A DNA stretch of 50,240 nt from Enterobacterales bacterium (GTDB lineage: Bacteria; Pseudomonadota; Gammaproteobacteria; Enterobacterales; Enterobacteriaceae), in NCBI GenBank assembly GCA_015654925.1, contig JAATFX010000061.1, positions 1 through 50,240 on the forward strand, given 5' to 3'. Below, piece after piece: positions 37,576-45,131 of this stretch (position 1 is its first letter; every line of letters begins with the position of its first letter). The position numbers and the translations under genes are program-made. A model generated the notes under the pieces. The model was given only the letters and a program-made list of their open reading frames with translations. It had not been told where the DNA came from and did not search any database.

Positions 37576-39005
37576 GGGTCGTCCTCCATTATCCAGGTAT
37601 CCTTGGTGCCGCCGCCCTGGGACGAGTTCACCACCAGCGAGCCGGCGTTGAGCGCCACCCGCGTCAATCCGCCCGGCACCAGCCGGATTTCGTCGCCGGT
37701 CAGGGCGAAGGGGCGTAAATCGATATGACGCGGCGCCAGCCCTTCCTCCACAAAAGTGGGGCAGGTGGACAGCGCCAGCGTTTCCTGGGCGATATAATTG
37801 CTCGGGTTGGCCAGCAGCCGCTGGCGGAATTCGGCCAGCTCCGCCCGGGAGGCTTTCGGCCCGACCAGCATGCCGTAGCCGCCGGCGCCGTGCACCTCCT
37901 TCACCACCAGTTTTTCCAGGTTGGCCAGGACATAGGATAAAGCGCTGGGATCGCGGCACTGCCAGGTGGGGATATTGCCCAGAATGGGCTCCTCCGAGAG
38001 GTAAAAACGGATCATTTCGGGCACATAGGGATAGATGGATTTATCATCCGCCACCCCGGTGCCGAGCGCATTGGCCAGCACCACTCCCCCGGCGCGGTAT
38101 ACCGATAGCAGCCCGGGCACCCCAAGCGTGGAATCGGCGCGAAACGCCAGCGGGTCGATATAGGCATCATCGATGCGCCGGTATATTACATCCACCTTGC
38201 ACGGCCCTTCGGTGGTGCGCATAAATACCGCGCCCTGCTTCACAAACAGGTCGGCGGCTTCCACCAGTTCCACCCCCATTTGCTGCGCCAGGAAACTGTG
38301 CTCGAAATAGGCGCTGTTAAAACGGCCCGGCGTCATCACCACTACGGTGGGGTCTTCCACCGCCGTGCTTTCGCGCAGGGTTTGCAGCAATTCAAAGGGG
38401 TAACGCTCGATGGTGGCGATATGCTGGCTGGCGAACAAGTCCGGATAGAGCCGCATCATCATTTTGCGGTTTTCCAGCATATAGGAGACGCCGGAAGGGG
38501 TGCGCAGGTTATCCTCCAGCACATAATAATGCCCGTCGCTGTTGCGCACCATATCGGTGCCGATAATGTGCGCATAGGTATTATTATGCAGGTCCACTCC
38601 GTGCATGCAGGGCTGGTATTGTTCGTTGGCCAGCACCTGTTCCGCCGGCACGATGCCCGCTTTGAGGATATGTTGTTCGTGATAAATGTCATAGAGAAAC
38701 GCATTCAGGGCTTTTACCCGCTGGCGAATGCCGCGATCCATCCACGCCCATTCTTTGGCCGGGATAATGCGCGGCACGCTGTCGAACGGGATTAAACGCT
38801 CCGTTCCCCCCTCTTCGCCGTAAACATTGAAGGTGATGCCCACCCGGTGGAACAGTAATTCAGCTTCTTCTTTTTTTTGCTGGATGGCCTGCCGATCGGC
38901 CTGCTGCAACCATTGCCAATACGCATTGTAATGGCCGCGGTGCGTCCCATCGGCCAAGACCATTTCATCAAAAAACGGCGACCCGGAAAGATTTATGTTT
39001 ATCAT
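37569..39005 (-). CDS. Circularly permuted ATP-grasp protein of the Anbu operon
   Basis: Protein of 478 residues in the COG2308 family, predicted to form amide bonds with ATP. Family segments seen are IIPAKEWAWMDRGIRQRV near residue 82, VDLHNNTYAHIIGTDMVRNSDG, YYVLEDNLRTPSGVSYMLENR and, near the end, HIDLRPFALTGDEIRLVPGGLTRVAL. The ATG at 39005 is chosen because AAAGG lies seven bases before it; the ATG at 39011 would sit too close to that site. First gene of the Anbu operon, whose promoter should lie in the gap before vapB. Confidence 0.92.
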   Translation of the reverse strand: MININLSGSPFFDEMVLADGTHRGHYNAYWQWLQQADRQAIQQKKEEAELLFHRVGITFNVYGEEGGTERLIPFDSVPRIIPAKEWAWMDRGIRQRVKALNAFLYDIYHEQHILKAGIVPAEQVLANEQYQPCMHGVDLHNNTYAHIIGTDMVRNSDGHYYVLEDNLRTPSGVSYMLENRKMMMRLYPDLFASQHIATIERYPFELLQTLRESTAVEDPTVVVMTPGRFNSAYFEHSFLAQQMGVELVEAADLFVKQGAVFMRTTEGPCKVDVIYRRIDDAYIDPLAFRADSTLGVPGLLSVYRAGGVVLANALGTGVADDKSIYPYVPEMIRFYLSEEPILGNIPTWQCRDPSALSYVLANLEKLVVKEVHGAGGYGMLVGPKASRAELAEFRQRLLANPSNYIAQETLALSTCPTFVEEGLAPRHIDLRPFALTGDEIRLVPGGLTRVALNAGSLVVNSSQGGGTKDTWIMEDDPC

Positions 39006-39207
39006 CTGCATACCTTTGCTGGCCCATCAACGCTGATAACAGCACCATGCATAAAGCGCGCCAGCGCGGCGCTGGTTTCCATAGGGAAAAATTACCGTAC
39101 CCGAGGCAGGTTTGCATGGTAATGGTGCGGCCGGTTGCGCAGGGGGATTTTTATAGCCAAAAAAGGGCAAGAAATTAACATTGCCCGCGTACGCTAAACA
39201 TCAAAAT

Positions 39208-39229
39208 TGCTATAATTTTTCTATAAGCA
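39208..39229. promoter_or_regulatory. vapBC operator and -10 element
   Basis: TGCTATAATTTTTCTATAAGCA is an imperfect inverted repeat that contains a perfect TATAAT (39211-39216). It lies 19 bases before vapB, as expected for an operator bound by VapB or the VapBC complex. GGAGGT (39236-39241) is the vapB ribosome-binding site. Confidence 0.6.
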
Positions 39230-39247
39230 CCATGTGGAGGTAGTGAT

Positions 39248-39460
39248 ATGTCGCAAAGCACGGTTTTTATCAATAACCGCTCCCAGGCAGTAAGAATTCC
39301 AGCGGAGATGCGTTTCGCAGATGATATTAAGGTTGTCACCGTCAGGGCCTTGGGCCATGAAAGAATAATTTCGCCCGCTGGGCATACCTGGGATAGTTTC
39401 TTTTTCTCAGACGAGCATGCCACTGATGACTTTATGGATGAACGGCCATCTCAGGAATAA
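39248..39460 (+). CDS. vapB: VapB-family antitoxin
   Basis: Antitoxin of 70 residues. The N-terminal half is an AbrB/MazE-like DNA-binding fold (VFINNRSQAVRIPAEMRF, residues 6-23), which would bind the upstream inverted repeat. The acidic, flexible C-terminal half (DSFFFSDEHATDDFMDE) would wrap round the VapC toxin and block its active site. The start has a strong GGAGGT six bases upstream. The vapC gene begins 20 bases after the stop. Confidence 0.9.
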   Translation: MSQSTVFINNRSQAVRIPAEMRFADDIKVVTVRALGHERIISPAGHTWDSFFFSDEHATDDFMDERPSQE

Positions 39461-39480
39461 AAAGAGCGCGAGTCTTTTTA

Positions 39481-39882
39481 ATGTATAAATACATGCTCGA
39501 TACAAATATTGTCATTTTTGTTATTAAGCGCCGTCCCATGGAGGTATTTGCAGCTTTTAACGTCAATGCCGGGCGCATGGTGATTTCGTCGATTACCTAT
39601 GCCGAGTTATTGTATGGCGTGGAGAAAAGCGATGCGCCGGTGCGAAATCAACGAGCTGTTGACGAATTTGTGTCCCGTTTGGATGTTCTCAATTATGATA
39701 GTAAAGCAGCTATGCATTATGGCGACATCAAAGCCGATCTAGAACGCAAAGGTACGCCAATCGGCGTCAACGATATCCATATCGCCGCTCATGCCCGTAG
39801 CGAGGGACTGATCGTCATAACCAACAATACCCGGGAATATGACCGGATAAACGGTTTGTTGGTGGAGAACTGGCTTAGTTAG
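39481..39882 (+). CDS. vapC: VapC-family PIN-domain toxin
   Basis: Toxin ribonuclease of 133 residues with a PIN domain; related enteric VapC proteins cut initiator tRNA. The acidic metal-binding residues are in place: Asp7 in MLDTNI, Glu42 in ITYAELLYGVE, Asp97 in GVNDIHIAAHARS and the Asn/Glu/Asp region in TNNTREYDRI near residue 117. The frame is intact, so the pair is likely active. It converges on ridA with a GC-rich hairpin between them. Confidence 0.92.
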   Translation: MYKYMLDTNIVIFVIKRRPMEVFAAFNVNAGRMVISSITYAELLYGVEKSDAPVRNQRAVDEFVSRLDVLNYDSKAAMHYGDIKADLERKGTPIGVNDIHIAAHARSEGLIVITNNTREYDRINGLLVENWLS

Positions 39883-39901
39883 TTTATTTCAGGTTTTATG
39901 T

Positions 39902-39927
39902 CAGGCGCGCCGTCATCCGCGCGCCTG
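39902..39927. repeat. Hairpin between vapC and ridA
   Basis: CAGGCGCG and its exact complement CGCGCCTG enclose a 10-base loop between two convergent genes. No T run follows on either strand. Confidence 0.45.
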
Positions 39928-39946
39928 CGCTATCGCACGTTGGATT

Positions 39947-40333
39947 TTACCGCCGCACGGCAATCGCTTCGATTTCAATCTGCACATCTTTTGGCAAACG
40001 CGCCACTTCCACGCATGAGCGGGCCGGGAACGGCGCGTTATGCTCGTTGAAAAACGTTTCGTAGGTGGCGTTGACGGTGGCGAAGTCGTTCAGGTCCTTG
40101 ACGAACACCGTGGTTTTAATGATATCCGCCACTTTCAGCCCGGCCGCTTCAATGATGGCCCGCACGTTGTCCAGGGACTGCCGCGCCTGCGCCGCGATAT
40201 TATCGGCCACCAGGCCGGTTTTCGGACAGACCGGGATTTGGCCGGAGGTAAACACCATATTGCCGAGATCCACCGCCTGTACGTAGGGTCCGATGGCTGC
40301 CGGTGCGTTTTCGGTATTGATAATACGGGACAT
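39947..40333 (-). CDS. ridA: 2-iminobutanoate/2-iminopropanoate deaminase RidA
   Basis: Cytosolic YjgF/YER057c-family protein of 128 residues, E. coli length. It hydrolyses reactive enamine/imine products of pyridoxal-phosphate enzymes such as threonine dehydratase. The signature includes IGPYVQAVDLGNMVFTSGQ near residue 14, and the catalytic Arg is in PARSCVEVARLPKD near residue 105. It follows pyrI on the same strand with a 77-base gap, as in E. coli, and may be co-transcribed. Confidence 0.96.
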   Translation of the reverse strand: MSRIINTENAPAAIGPYVQAVDLGNMVFTSGQIPVCPKTGLVADNIAAQARQSLDNVRAIIEAAGLKVADIIKTTVFVKDLNDFATVNATYETFFNEHNAPFPARSCVEVARLPKDVQIEIEAIAVRR

Positions 40334-40410
40334 GCTGGCTCCTGGTGTTGATAAGTATATGAACGAAACATTGCCGCTTATTATAAGGACTTAAGCGGCG
40401 AATGCACAGC

Positions 40411-40875
40411 TCAGGCGTTTTGGATCACGGCCTGATGCTCAAACTCTTTCTCGCAGTATTTGCACTTGAGGTGCACCTGGTTACCCCGGCTTTTTACCGT
40501 AAAGCTTGAGGCGACCGGCTCGCTGCGGCTGATGCAATTGCTGTTGGGGCAGGTCAGCACGCCGTCGATGCGATCGGGCAGCGACAGCGTCAGCTTGCGC
40601 ACCACTTCGTAATTATCAATCCGATTGACGGTGGCATGGGGGGCGTACATGGCCAACTGGTTGGCCTGCTGTTCGGTGAGAAAGACATTTTCGATCTTGA
40701 TCAGGTCTTTTTTGCCCAATTGGTTGGAGGGCAGGTTCAGGCCAATGGTGATGCGCTGATCGGTGGCGGTCAGCTTAAACAGCGTCAGCAGCTTAAAACC
40801 CACCTGCGCCGGGATATGGTCGATAACCGTGCCGCGATTAATCGCTTCGACCTGCAATTTGGTATCCTGAGTCAT
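40411..40875 (-). CDS. pyrI: Aspartate carbamoyltransferase regulatory chain PyrI
   Basis: Regulatory subunit of 154 residues, giving CTP inhibition and ATP activation of the PyrB catalytic trimers. The allosteric part includes [16 protein letters not shown] near residue 18. The zinc site that contacts PyrB has four cysteines: CPNSNC near residue 110 and CKYC near 139. The second of two adjacent ATG codons (40875) is chosen because the GGGGG ribosome-binding site is then six bases away. It starts 13 bases after the pyrB stop. Confidence 0.96.
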   Translation of the reverse strand: MTQDTKLQVEAINRGTVIDHIPAQVGFKLLTLFKLTATDQRITIGLNLPSNQLGKKDLIKIENVFLTEQQANQLAMYAPHATVNRIDNYEVVRKLTLSLPDRIDGVLTCPNSNCISRSEPVASSFTVKSRGNQVHLKCKYCEKEFEHQAVIQNA

Positions 40876-40888
40876 CATATTCCCCCTG

Positions 40889-41824
40889 TTAGCCTGCCTG
40901 TTGATCGTTAAGTACCAGGGACAACAACGCCTGGCGCGCGAAAATGCCGTTGCCCGCCTGCTGGAAGTAGTAGGCGTAAGGCGTGTTGTCCACATCATGG
41001 GCGATTTCATCGACCCGCGGCAACGGATGCAGCACCTTCATATTGTCGCGGGCATGGTGCAAATCGCCGGCGCGCAGGACGAACTGCGCCTTGACGTTGG
41101 CGTATTCGGACGGGTCCAGCCGCTCCTTCTGCACGCGGGTCATATACAGGATATCCAGCTCCGGCACCACTTCTTCAATGGTGGCGTGCAGGCTGAATGT
41201 AATCTCTTTTTCCGCCAGCATATGCAGGATATACGCCGGCATCGCCAGGGCTTCCGGCGCGATAAAAAAGAAATGATTGCCGGTAAACTTGGCCAGCGCC
41301 TGGGTCAGGGAGTGGACGGTGCGGCCATATTTCAAATCCCCGACCATGGCGATATTCAGGTTATTGAGCCGCCCCTGGGTTTCCTGGATGGTAAACAGGT
41401 CCAGCAGGGTCTGGGTAGGGTGCTGGTTGGCGCCGTCCCCGGCGTTCAGGATGGGGACGCCGCCGGAAAACTCGGTGGCCAGGCGGGCGGCGCCCTCCTG
41501 CGGATGGCGCATGACGATGGCATCGACATAGGTACTGATTACCGACACGGTATCCGCCAGGGTTTCGCCCTTCTTGCCCATGGACGTATTGCCGGCGTCG
41601 GAGAATCCAACCACCGAGGCGCCGAGCCGGTGGATGGCGGTTTCAAACGACAGGCGGGTGCGGGTGGAGGCTTCAAAAAAACAGCTGGCCACCACCTTAT
41701 GTTTCAGTAGCTCCGGCCGCGGGTGGGCTTTCAGATCGGCAGCGGTGCGCAGCACCAGCTCCAGCTCTTCGCGGCTCAGGTCATTAATGGAAATGATGTG
41801 CTTTTGATAAAGTGGATTAGCCAT
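40889..41824 (-). CDS. pyrB: Aspartate carbamoyltransferase catalytic chain PyrB
   Basis: Catalytic subunit of 311 residues, the E. coli length. It joins carbamoyl phosphate to aspartate, the committed step of pyrimidine synthesis. The carbamoyl-phosphate loop STRTRLSFE lies near residue 53, [10 protein letters not shown] near 135, and the aspartate-loop end [10 protein letters not shown] near 268. AAGGAGG lies before the ATG. Expression should be set by the upstream attenuator and its leader frame pyrL, which overlaps the first 49 bases of this gene in another frame. Confidence 0.97.
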   Translation of the reverse strand: MANPLYQKHIISINDLSREELELVLRTAADLKAHPRPELLKHKVVASCFFEASTRTRLSFETAIHRLGASVVGFSDAGNTSMGKKGETLADTVSVISTYVDAIVMRHPQEGAARLATEFSGGVPILNAGDGANQHPTQTLLDLFTIQETQGRLNNLNIAMVGDLKYGRTVHSLTQALAKFTGNHFFFIAPEALAMPAYILHMLAEKEITFSLHATIEEVVPELDILYMTRVQKERLDPSEYANVKAQFVLRAGDLHHARDNMKVLHPLPRVDEIAHDVDNTPYAYYFQQAGNGIFARQALLSLVLNDQQAG

Positions 41825-42039
41825 GTTTTTTTCCTCCTTACGGATGTCGGTAACGCCGATGCCTGACGCAAGTTTAGATTGCGCCCTGAATACCGCGCAA
41901 AAAAAAGCCCCTCAACGAGGGGCCTGTACTGAAATAATAAAAAGGGCAACGGGAGCAGCAATGGCCGTTGGCTGCCAACGGGCAGGGGGCGATCGTCATA
42001 GGCGTCGAATACCGCGTCCAAAACAACAGTGCTGTTCAT
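41776..42039 (-). CDS. pyrL: Extended pyrBI leader frame PyrL
   Basis: Leader frame of 87 codons with a strong GGGAGG ribosome-binding site five bases before the ATG. E. coli PyrL has 44 codons and stops around the attenuator. Here codons 30-37 (LPLPFLLF) come from a U-rich stretch where UTP-dependent pausing would occur, just before the terminator hairpin that the frame also crosses (PLVEGLFF). It then stays open through the spacer and ends 49 bases inside pyrB. The regulatory part is well supported; whether the tail matters is unknown. Confidence 0.8.
   Translation of the reverse strand: MNSTVVLDAVFDAYDDRPLPVGSQRPLLLPLPFLLFQYRPLVEGLFFARYSGRNLNLRQASALPTSVRRKKTWLIHFIKSTSFPLMT
41899..41923 (-). 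terminator. pyrBI attenuator
   Basis: On the minus strand GCCCCTC and GAGGGGC pair around a three-base loop, followed by eight T residues. This is the intrinsic terminator whose use depends on how closely the ribosome on pyrL follows RNA polymerase, and so on UTP level. Confidence 0.93.
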
Positions 42040-42064
42040 TTATCCTCCCGGCAAACTGCCCGGA

Positions 42065-42092
42065 ATTATACTCGCGTAACGGGACACTTCAA
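42065..42092 (-). promoter_or_regulatory. pyrL-pyrBI promoter
   Basis: On the minus strand TTGAAG (42087-42092) and TATAAT (42065-42070) are separated by 16 bases. It lies 25 bases before the pyrL start. Confidence 0.75.
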
Positions 42093-42215
42093 GCGCAAAA
42101 AAGACCATTTTCATGATTAAGCAAACGATTGGCCAGCTAATCAAAATAAGTGTTAAATAACTCTCACTTTCCGATCGGCAGCTGTTTTACAATGAAACGT
42201 TATTTCATTTTTTAA

Positions 42216-42692
<477 letters not shown>

Positions 42693-42709
42693 GTCAGCGC
42701 CGGACGATG

Positions 42710-42728
42710 ACGGGCGCCGGGCGCCCGT
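42710..42728. repeat. Hairpin between tabA and argI
   Basis: ACGGGCGC and its exact complement flank a three-base loop in a 55-base gap between convergent genes. A wider GTCAGCG...CGCTGAC pair surrounds it. Neither side has a long T run. Confidence 0.5.
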
Positions 42729-42747
42729 TAAATAATCCGCTGACGGA

Positions 42748-43755
42748 TCACGCTTGCGCCAGCGTCGCCACCATCACCGCTTTTATGGTATGCAGCCGGT
42801 TTTCCGCCTGATCGAATACCACGCTGCATTCCGATTCAAACACCTCATCGGTCACTTCCATGCCCCCCGCCAAGCCGTACTGTTCGGCCATTTCCTTGCC
42901 CACCGTGGTTTGGTCATCATGGAACGCGGGCAGGCAGTGCAGGAATTTAACCCGGGGATTGCCGGTCTGGCGGATCATGGCCATATTGACCTGATAAGCG
43001 CGCAACAGGGCGATGCGCTCCTGCCAGATGGCTTTAGGTTCGCCCATGGATACCCAGACATCGGTATAAATAAAATCCACGCCCGCCACGCCGGCGGCGA
43101 CATCCTCGGTCAGGGTGATTTTGCCGCCGTTAAGCCGCGCCGCCTCGCCGCACCGCGCCACCAGCTCCGGTTCCGGCCAGCAGGCGCGCGGGGCCACCAG
43201 CCGCACGTCCAGCCCGGTCAGCGCCGCCGCCTCCAGCATGCTATTACCCATATTGTTGCGGGCGTCGCCGACGTAGGCGAATTTCATCTGGCCAAAGCTT
43301 TTTTCCGGCAAGTGTTCTTGCATGGTCAGCAGATCGGCCAGTAACTGGGTCGGATGGAATTCGGTGGTCAGACCGTTCCATACCGGCACGCCGGCGTACT
43401 GCGCCAGTGTCTCGACGATCTCCTGACCGTAACCGCGGTATTGGATGCCGTCATACAGGCGGCCCAGCACCCGGGCGGTATCCTTGATTGATTCCTTGTG
43501 GCCGATTTGGCTGCCGTTCGGGCCGAGATAGGTGACGCGCGCGCCTTGATCGAATGCGGCAACTTCGAAAGAGCAGCGGGTGCGGGTCGAGTCTTTTTCG
43601 AAGATGAGCGCGATATTTTTCCCGGCCAGGCGCGGTTTTTCCTGCCCCGCGCGTTTTTCGCGCTTCAGCGCGGCGGCCAGCGCCAGCAAATCGAGAATTT
43701 CAGCGGGGGTAAAGTCCATTAACTTCAGAAAATGGCGTTGATAGAACTGACTCAT
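42748..43755 (-). CDS. argI: Ornithine carbamoyltransferase ArgI
   Basis: Cytosolic enzyme of 335 residues that makes citrulline from ornithine and carbamoyl phosphate in arginine synthesis. The carbamoyl-phosphate loop STRTRCSFE lies near residue 56, [14 protein letters not shown] near 133, and the ornithine-site HCLPAFHDD near 272. The ATG at 43755 matches E. coli (MSxFYxxHFLKL) and has GGAGA nine bases upstream; a GTG six bases earlier is less likely. Two ARG boxes upstream imply repression by ArgR with arginine. Confidence 0.97.
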   Translation of the reverse strand: MSQFYQRHFLKLMDFTPAEILDLLALAAALKREKRAGQEKPRLAGKNIALIFEKDSTRTRCSFEVAAFDQGARVTYLGPNGSQIGHKESIKDTARVLGRLYDGIQYRGYGQEIVETLAQYAGVPVWNGLTTEFHPTQLLADLLTMQEHLPEKSFGQMKFAYVGDARNNMGNSMLEAAALTGLDVRLVAPRACWPEPELVARCGEAARLNGGKITLTEDVAAGVAGVDFIYTDVWVSMGEPKAIWQERIALLRAYQVNMAMIRQTGNPRVKFLHCLPAFHDDQTTVGKEMAEQYGLAGGMEVTDEVFESECSVVFDQAENRLHTIKAVMVATLAQA

Positions 43756-43787
43756 AAGCACGGTTCTCCGGACATAATTTTAATTAA

Positions 43788-43826
43788 TATGAATTTAAAT
43801 TCACTTTATATGTATGAATATTCAAT
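43788..43826. promoter_or_regulatory. Tandem ARG boxes upstream of argI
   Basis: An 18-base box around TGAATTTAAATTCA (43788-43805) is followed after three bases by a second, TATGTATGAATATTCAAT (43809-43826). This pair with a three-base gap is the classical ArgR hexamer operator. The first box is perfectly palindromic in its core. Confidence 0.85.
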
Positions 43827-43930
43827 TTCAAGCATTGATATCAATTCTTTCATGTTTAAGCTGGAGCCTTAACCGCCGCTGTGGGAAAATAGAAACCTAA
43901 CAGGCCGACCGACGCATTGAGGATAGGGGC

Positions 43931-44389
43931 ATGGCACATCAATTTCTGGAAGAGCAGCGTGATGAAACACGTTTGATTATCGAAGAACTGCTGGAAGATG
44001 GCAGCGATCCCGAAGCGCTTTATACCATCGAGCACCATTTTTCCGCCGAGAATTTCGATATTTTGGAAAAAGCCGCTGTTGAAGCCTTTAAACTGGGTTA
44101 TGAAGTCACCGATGCCGAAGAACTGGAAGTGGAAGACGGTTCCGTGCTGATGTGTTGCGACGCAGTCAGTGAAATCGCGCTTAATGCGGATCTGATCGAC
44201 GCGCAGGTCGAGCAGCTGTTTACGCTGGCGGAGCGCCTGGGCGTCAACTATGACGGCTGGGGCACCTACTTCGAAGACGGCGAGGACGAAGACGAAGGTG
44301 AAGACGGCGATGACGCCGAAGAAGGCGTTGACGGCACCCCGCCGGTGCGCGGCATTATCGACCAGGACGATAACGGCACCCGCCACTAA
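43931..44389 (+). CDS. rraB: RNase E inhibitor protein RraB
   Basis: Cytosolic acidic protein of 152 residues that binds RNase E and alters its action on some messages. The globular part (residues 1-115, with [18 protein letters not shown] near the start and [16 protein letters not shown] at its end) matches the family. The last 40 or so residues are almost all Asp, Glu and Gly, as in E. coli RraB. It diverges from argI, as in E. coli, and converges on the acetyltransferase gene. Confidence 0.95.
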   Translation: MAHQFLEEQRDETRLIIEELLEDGSDPEALYTIEHHFSAENFDILEKAAVEAFKLGYEVTDAEELEVEDGSVLMCCDAVSEIALNADLIDAQVEQLFTLAERLGVNYDGWGTYFEDGEDEDEGEDGDDAEEGVDGTPPVRGIIDQDDNGTRH

Positions 44390-44424
44390 TCATCGTCATC
44401 AGGGGGCGCATTAATGTCCCCAAC

Positions 44425-44454
44425 CGCCGGACACGGTTATGGCCGCGTCCGGCG
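44425..44454. repeat. Hairpin between rraB and yjgM
   Basis: CGCCGGAC and GTCCGGCG form an eight-base-pair stem, extended inward by three pairs after one mismatch. It lies between two convergent genes and has no T run. Confidence 0.45.
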
Positions 44455-44474
44455 CGTCGCTCAGTCCAGCATGT

Positions 44475-44987
44475 TTAACCCAGCGCTTTCAACATCCTCA
44501 CTTCGCAGTCCACATGCCCCGTAGTGCCCATCGGACCGTCGATATGCACAAATCCCAGCCGCTCATAGAGGCTTATCGCCCGGGTCAGGGTGGCGGTGGT
44601 TTCCAGATAGCAGTGGGTAAATCCCTGGGTCCGCGCAAACGCCAGCGCCCGCAATGCCAGCTCATGGGCCAGGCCGCGGCCGCGCAGGGCGCTCATAAAA
44701 TACATCTTTTGCAATTCACAAATATCCGCCCCGGCCCCGGCCAAAGGCGCAATCCCGCCGCCGCCGGCAATCCGTCCTTCGAACTCGATTACCCAGTACG
44801 CGCTGCGCGGCTGGCTGTAGAGCTGATATAACTTATCCAGGTTAGGGTCGGATACGGTATAGCCTTTATCCGCCGTCAGGCCGAACTCGGCCGATACCTG
44901 GCGAATCACGTCGGCGATGGCATGGTTATCTTCCGGCGTGATGGGACGCACCAGAATATTGACTGAAGTAGCAAAGGACATCGTCAT
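44475..44987 (-). CDS. yjgM: GNAT-family N-acetyltransferase YjgM
   Basis: Acetyl-CoA-dependent acetyltransferase of 170 residues. The coenzyme-binding loop appears as [20 protein letters not shown] near residue 99, preceded by CELQKMYF, and the late strand [10 protein letters not shown] is typical of the GNAT fold. It closely matches E. coli YjgM ([30 protein letters not shown]), which sits beside rraB. The acceptor substrate is not known. A second in-frame ATG at residue 3 makes the start slightly uncertain. Confidence 0.92.
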   Translation of the reverse strand: MTMSFATSVNILVRPITPEDNHAIADVIRQVSAEFGLTADKGYTVSDPNLDKLYQLYSQPRSAYWVIEFEGRIAGGGGIAPLAGAGADICELQKMYFMSALRGRGLAHELALRALAFARTQGFTHCYLETTATLTRAISLYERLGFVHIDGPMGTTGHVDCEVRMLKALG

Positions 44988-45069
44988 TACCCAAGAAAGT
45001 GAAACAAAAAAATCGGGTTAATCGTTATGATTAATAGCATCGCCGATGCCGATGATGCAATTAAATTAA

Positions 45070-45088
45070 CCGGAGGATAAACCTCCGG
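45070..45088 (-). terminator. Probable terminator after valS
   Basis: CCGGAGG and CCTCCGG pair around a five-base loop. On the minus strand it is followed by TTAATTTAATT, an imperfect T-rich tail. Confidence 0.55.
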
Positions 45089-45131
45089 CTGATTTATGAC
45101 AACCGCCTTGGCGGGAGGAGGAAGGGGCTAT

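Noticed and set aside
37576..37959. N-terminal extension of the alpha-E gene inside the ATP-grasp gene
   Set aside because: The extra 128 residues are Gly/Arg-rich, lie out of frame over a conserved gene and do not match the family, whose start MLSRTASELYW is clear.
44990..45130. tRNA gene in the gap between yjgM and valS
   Set aside because: No cloverleaf, no TTCGA-type loop and no CCA end; only the valS terminator hairpin was found.
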